From the NCBI RefSeq assembly GCF_000194985.1, contig NZ_GL878519.1, positions 818,800 through 882,799 on the forward strand: a stretch of 64,000 nucleotides of DNA, in the 5' to 3' direction. Origin of the DNA: Dialister micraerophilus DSM 19965 (lineage in GTDB: Bacteria > Bacillota > Negativicutes > Veillonellales > Dialisteraceae). Made by a program: the position numbers and the translations under genes. The notes beneath the pieces are model-generated. The model saw only the letters and a list, made by a program, of their open reading frames with translations. It was not told the DNA's origin and searched no databases. Shown piece after piece: positions 59,917-64,000 of the stretch (positions within the stretch are counted from its first letter, which is position 1; the number at the start of each line of letters is the position of its first letter).

Positions 59917-62583
59917 ATGGCATTTTCAAGTTATATAAAAAATAAAATAAGACCCGAGTATTCTTCTAATTTAGTGGAAGAGTTTTATAGACCGGTATTA
60001 AGGGAGGCAGATTTATATCAACGAGTTTCCGGATATTTTAGTTCTTCCGGATTAGATTTATATTCAGAAAGTTTAGAGGAGCTGGCAAAAAATGGTGGCA
60101 GCTTAGAGTTTATTATTTCAAAAGAAATAAGCAAGGAAGATTATGACAGAATTAAGGCTGGTTATGACTTGCTTGAAGAAATAAAACCCCTTAACCTTGC
60201 AGAAAGAAATGAACGACTTACTTCTAAAACACAGCAACAACTTGGGAATTTAGCTTTTATGATTGCAATGGGAAGGGCAAGAATAAAAATAGCCCTAACT
60301 AAAAAAGGACTTTTCCACGATAAATTTGGAATAATTTCGTCAGAAAATGAAAAAGTTTTTTTCAATGGGTCTGCTAATGAGACTAAAAACGGCATGCAAA
60401 TAAATTACGAAAGTATAAGTGTTGATACTTCTTGGGACTCAAGTAAAAATGTTCAACATAGAATCAAGTCCAATCAAGAAAGATTTGAAAGATTATGGAA
60501 CGATAAGGAAAATGGAGTTAAGGTTGTAGAAGTTTCTGAGATAGCATATGAAGAAATTGCAAAATATCAATCACAATCCAATATAAAAGAGATAACTAAA
60601 ATAGATGATAGTGATAGTCAGTTCGATCAATTTAAAAACTCAATAATATTTAAATTTATAAATGATTCTGTAGTTTTAGTCGATAATACTGATATTAAAT
60701 TATCACTTAACGATAGAAAATTAAAACCGGGTAGTGACTTGTCCATATTCTTTGAAGACGATTATTCAACTATAGAAAAATCTACAACTTATAAAGATAT
60801 AGAAAGAATTATTAGAGTCACAAAAAAAAGAGCTGCAAGGAAGAATATAGATGTTATAGTAAGTAAAGCCGTTTTAGAATATCTTAAACAATGTAAATAT
60901 TCAATAGAACAATATAAGATATTAGGAGACGTATACAAAGGCGATTTAGTTGATTTCCCTAATGATAAGAAAGATTTTTATAAAGAATTTTCGGAAACAG
61001 TTCAGTCTGAAGTATGTAGACCGCTATATGAAATACACTTAAGATCGGCATATTTTATGTATGAAATGTCACGAGCAGCAAACTTTTCTGTTCCCGGAGC
61101 GGGTAAAACTGCGATGGTGCTCGGAGTATTTGCATATTTAAATAGGGAAAATGCTCCAAATAACGAAAAGATAGACCGGTTGCTTGTCATTTCTCCTATC
61201 AATGCTTTTGATAGCTGGAAGAAAGAGTTTAAAGCGGTTTTCGGCAGCAAAAAAAAGCTTAATTCGATAGACTCGCAAGAATCATCAGATTTTAGTTACG
61301 ATTTATCAGTTAATTGGGGAGTAAGCAACTTAGTATTGGTAAACTATGAGTCATTACCTAAATACTCAAGAATTTTGGAACAAAACATTGATATAAACAC
61401 AATGCTTGTATTTGATGAGGTTCACAGAGTAAAAAATCCAGAAGGAACTAGAGCAGAAAAAGCCTTAGAGTTATCAAAAAAATTTAAATTTAAATATGTA
61501 TTAACAGGTACTCCAATTCCTAATACTTATAAAGATATTTATAATTTTCTTCATATATTGTATGGAAATGAGTATAATTCGTATTTTGGATGGGATCTTG
61601 GTTTTTTATTAAATCCTAAAATAAGACAAATTAGAGAAATTAACTCAAAGTTATATCCGTTTTTTTGGCGAACCAATAAAAAAGACTTAAATGTTCCAAT
61701 GGCAGAAGATGATTATATAGAAATAGTAGAACCCAGCTCAGAACAGTTGGCTTTAGCTGAGCTTATTTACTCAAATGAGGAATCTAGCCTAGCTAAATTG
61801 ATAAGATTAATTCAAGCTTCCACAAATCCGGCTCTTTTGAATAAAAAAATTAATTATAAAGAGTTAATGGCTTATGATGATGACGATGATGAAGATTTAT
61901 ATACAATCTCAAAAAAGGATTTTAATTCTTTGTTGCACGAAAATGGAAAAGAAAATCCGGAAGATATGTACTTAGACCTTGACTTAGAAAACATGAAATC
62001 TCCTAAATTTGATAAGGGAATTGAGCTAGTTCAAAAACTTGTTAATGAAGGCAAGAAAGTTTTGGTATGGGGTATTTTTGTTGATACTCTATACAAGATA
62101 ACTAATACTTTAAGAGAAAAAGGAATTAATGTGAATTTAGTGTATGGTGGTACCAATAAACTGGAGAGAACTATTCTAATTGATGAATTTAGAAACGGAG
62201 ATGTGCAAGTTTTAGTTTCCAACCCACAAACTTTAGGCGAGTCGATTTCATTACATCAAACAGTACATGATGCAGTTTATTTTGAATATAATTTCAATTT
62301 GACATTTATGTTGCAATCAAGAGATAGAATTCATCGTCTAGGTCTTGATCAAAATCAATATACACGATATTATTATTTACAGACAGCATCAGAAAATTTT
62401 GATAGTTTTCGTCCCGGATACATTGATGAAAATATATATATACGCTTAAAAAGAAAAGAAAAGTTAATGTATGAAGCCATTGACGATAAAACCTTATCAA
62501 TAGAATATAGTGAAAATGAAATTCTTGATGCAATAAAAATTATTGACGAAGAAAGGCAAAGAATGAATAAGAATCATGAATAA
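59917..62583 (+). CDS. PLD-family nuclease fused to SNF2-like helicase (defence operon gene 2)
   Basis: An 888-residue protein. Residues 1-200: phospholipase D-type nuclease with one HKD-like motif, HDKFGIISSENEKVFFNGSAN (His134, Lys136, then Asn/Ser near 152), so dimerisation would complete the active site. Residues about 350-830: SF2/SNF2-type motor: Walker A VPGAGKT (Lys397), DEVH box (500-503), LTGTPIPN, and motif VI QSRDRIHRLG near 800. An acidic insert (DDDDDED) lies near 650. ATP-dependent DNA cleavage or remodelling is inferred. It is flanked by the ParB-like and methyltransferase genes, overlapping the latter by eight bases. Confidence 0.82.
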   Translation: MAFSSYIKNKIRPEYSSNLVEEFYRPVLREADLYQRVSGYFSSSGLDLYSESLEELAKNGGSLEFIISKEISKEDYDRIKAGYDLLEEIKPLNLAERNERLTSKTQQQLGNLAFMIAMGRARIKIALTKKGLFHDKFGIISSENEKVFFNGSANETKNGMQINYESISVDTSWDSSKNVQHRIKSNQERFERLWNDKENGVKVVEVSEIAYEEIAKYQSQSNIKEITKIDDSDSQFDQFKNSIIFKFINDSVVLVDNTDIKLSLNDRKLKPGSDLSIFFEDDYSTIEKSTTYKDIERIIRVTKKRAARKNIDVIVSKAVLEYLKQCKYSIEQYKILGDVYKGDLVDFPNDKKDFYKEFSETVQSEVCRPLYEIHLRSAYFMYEMSRAANFSVPGAGKTAMVLGVFAYLNRENAPNNEKIDRLLVISPINAFDSWKKEFKAVFGSKKKLNSIDSQESSDFSYDLSVNWGVSNLVLVNYESLPKYSRILEQNIDINTMLVFDEVHRVKNPEGTRAEKALELSKKFKFKYVLTGTPIPNTYKDIYNFLHILYGNEYNSYFGWDLGFLLNPKIRQIREINSKLYPFFWRTNKKDLNVPMAEDDYIEIVEPSSEQLALAELIYSNEESSLAKLIRLIQASTNPALLNKKINYKELMAYDDDDDEDLYTISKKDFNSLLHENGKENPEDMYLDLDLENMKSPKFDKGIELVQKLVNEGKKVLVWGIFVDTLYKITNTLREKGINVNLVYGGTNKLERTILIDEFRNGDVQVLVSNPQTLGESISLHQTVHDAVYFEYNFNLTFMLQSRDRIHRLGLDQNQYTRYYYLQTASENFDSFRPGYIDENIYIRLKRKEKLMYEAIDDKTLSIEYSENEILDAIKIIDEERQRMNKNHE

Positions 62584-63826
62584 ATCAAAAATAAAAGTTG
62601 TTGATTTATTTGCCGGTGTAGGAGGATTTCACCTTGGGTTATCAAGGGCAAGTAATCGATATGAAGTTGTTTGGGCCAATCAATATGAGCCATCTAGGAA
62701 AAATCAGTTTGCTTATAACATTTATAAAAAGAATTTTCCTAAAACACCGATAAGCAACGAAGATATAAGAAAAATAAATAAAGATGAAATTCCGAAAATG
62801 GATTTGTTAGTTGCTGGATTTCCCTGCCAAGATTACTCAGTTGCAACATCCGGGGCTAAAGGAATTGAAGGAGAAAAGGGAGCGCTTTGGTGGGAAGTTC
62901 ATGAGGTTTTATTAATAAAGAAACCGAATTATATATTGCTTGAAAATGTTGATAGACTATTGGCTTCACCTGGAGTAAGAAGTAATCAACCGGGACGTGA
63001 TTTCGGTATTATATTAAGAACATTATCGGATTTAGGTTACGGTGTTTCTTGGAAAATGATAAATGCGGCAGATTATGGTTATCCTCAAAGGAGAAGGAGA
63101 ACTTTTATATTTGCATTTAGAAACGAAACCAAATTTTTTGATTATGTTTTCAATATATCAAGAGAGGATATTGATGAAATAGAAGAATTTATAAAAACTA
63201 TGGTTCCGTTTTCAAATACGATGTCAAATGAACTGGTGGCTGGTATTGAAAATGTAGATTTAAATTTAGCTGAATCATTGGAAGAATTTTCTAAAAATTT
63301 TTCTTTAAAAAAAGGATTTAAAAAGACCGGATTTATGTTAGATGGAAAAGTTTTTATGGCTGATTATCAACCGGAGATTAGAGAAGAAAAAGTTATTGGA
63401 GATTTGTTAATAAAAAATATAAATGATGAAGCACTTTATTTAAGTCCTGAAAAAATTGAGAAATTCAAGAAACAAAAAATGGGATTTCAGAAAATAAAAA
63501 AATCACGTAAGGGGTATGAATATAAGTATGGAATGGGAAGCATGCAATTTCCGGATCCGCTTGATAAACCGGCCAGAACTATAGTTACATCTGAGTCCAC
63601 AGTATCTAGAATGACTCATGTAGTAAGAGATCCCGGTAATAATCGTTTAAGAGTTCTTTCGCCTATAGAAACTGAGAGAATTAATACTTTTCCTGATAAT
63701 TGGACGCATTTAGAAGATATCACTAATTCGAACAGGTATTTTACAATGGGAAATGCACTGGTAGTAGATTTAGTTAAAGAAATTGGAAAAGAAATGTTGA
63801 AAATAATATATTATAATAGATATTAA
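62576..63826 (+). CDS. DNA cytosine-5 methyltransferase (defence operon gene 3)
   Basis: A 416-residue C5 methyltransferase with all main motifs: I DLFAGVGGFHLGLS (10-23), IV GFPCQDYSVA (catalytic Cys84), VI ENVDRLL (Glu123), VIII PQRRRRTFIF, a target recognition region (about 200-310), and IX-X up to MGNALVVDLVKEIG. Recognition sequence unknown. It overlaps the helicase gene by eight bases (ATGAATAA arrangement), so it is made together with it. The same overlap pattern exists in the dead remnant at 5992-6346. Confidence 0.92.
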   Translation: MNKSKIKVVDLFAGVGGFHLGLSRASNRYEVVWANQYEPSRKNQFAYNIYKKNFPKTPISNEDIRKINKDEIPKMDLLVAGFPCQDYSVATSGAKGIEGEKGALWWEVHEVLLIKKPNYILLENVDRLLASPGVRSNQPGRDFGIILRTLSDLGYGVSWKMINAADYGYPQRRRRTFIFAFRNETKFFDYVFNISREDIDEIEEFIKTMVPFSNTMSNELVAGIENVDLNLAESLEEFSKNFSLKKGFKKTGFMLDGKVFMADYQPEIREEKVIGDLLIKNINDEALYLSPEKIEKFKKQKMGFQKIKKSRKGYEYKYGMGSMQFPDPLDKPARTIVTSESTVSRMTHVVRDPGNNRLRVLSPIETERINTFPDNWTHLEDITNSNRYFTMGNALVVDLVKEIGKEMLKIIYYNRY

Positions 63827-63928
63827 TATACTTTTTACAAATGGATTTATATTGTTAAAAATAGGATTTTCGGTAATTTTGTATTAAATTTAAAAGATTA
63901 CAAGTTAAATATTCATTTTGTTAAAAAA

Positions 63929-64000
63929 CAAGTCGAAACGGTAGAGTTTTGGAACGTGTGAACGTAAATTGAATATGAAGAATAAAACTCGATATGTATT
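63929..64000 (+). repeat. Attachment-site-like copy 4 with tail and start of terminator
   Basis: The sequence aligns with 55819-55894 with about eight substitutions and one deleted base: core GTCGAAACGGTAGAG, then GGAACGTGTGAA, AATAAAACTCGATATG and so on up to the window edge. The reading frame of the RlmD tail is broken. The region 63827-63928 before it shows no gene. Confidence 0.8.

Noticed and set aside
58664..63826. Assigning the operon to DISARM, BREX or Dpd
   Set aside because: DISARM core genes drmA/drmB are absent, there is no BREX pglZ or pglX, and no Dpd transglycosylase. Shared domain types alone do not justify these names.

Overview
The window is A+T-rich chromosomal DNA from a Gram-negative-staining (diderm) member of the Firmicutes, most likely a Negativicute. 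Firmicute-type blocks (pps-ccpN-ppsR, mltG-trmR-trhP, dGTPase, xpt) sit beside genes that only make sense with an outer membrane: a porin-like barrel, TonB-dependent receptors and a YadA-like trimeric surface protein. Low G+C narrows this towards something Dialister-like, but I cannot fix the genus from sequence alone.

Layout. 0-6 kb: BrnQ, homocysteine methyltransferase, xpt/cyclodeaminase, tRNA-His and tRNA-Gln, a 37-residue membrane peptide, a TauE/SafE permease and the last codons of a dead cytosine methyltransferase. 6.6-10.6 kb: PEP synthase with its two regulators. 10.7-17 kb: dGTPase, ArsR regulator, DNA polymerase IV plus M20 peptidase, purine permease, radical SAM protein. 18-22.7 kb: an operon joining MltG to wobble-uridine hydroxylation/methylation (TrmR, TrhP), DUF4911 and PncB. 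22.7-30.3 kb: three universal stress proteins around a porin and a folate-type ECF S component, then DUF2157/GDYXXLXY/SixA/ThiD/YfbR and tRNA-Leu. 30.8-41 kb: amino acid permease and an iron-related zone with one intact TonB receptor, one broken by two in-frame TAA codons and one reduced to its tail, an MFS transporter and an ABC exporter behind a Fur-like box. 41-48.3 kb: methyltransferase, NadE, a CopA whose C-terminal CopZ-like domain has its own ribosome binding site, the YadA-like protein and PepC.

48.4-64 kb is an accessory island built on the 3' end of rlmD (23S rRNA uracil methyltransferase). The short end sequence (consensus near GTAGAAACGGTAG) occurs four times: inside rlmD at 49.72 kb, at 55.82 kb, at the end of a duplicated 3' half of rlmD at 58.55 kb and at 63.93 kb. 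Two copies carry the same tail and the start of the same terminator. Between the first two lies a decayed element: a recoded RlmD C-terminus, a 32-bp perfect palindrome, orphan immunity-type genes (DUF2185-like, SUFU fragment, DUF4261, Imm17, DUF695/RraB) and a nuclease-like gene behind a nonsense-mutated HTH gene. The middle part holds ABC-ATPase fragments, 23-bp direct repeats and a DUF4143 ATPase. The last part is a compact intact three-gene operon: ParB/sulfiredoxin-fold protein, PLD-nuclease/SNF2-helicase fusion, and C5 cytosine methyltransferase. I regard it as a candidate ATP-dependent restriction or anti-phage system. No integrase gene is present in the window, so the island looks like successive insertions that lost their mobility genes.
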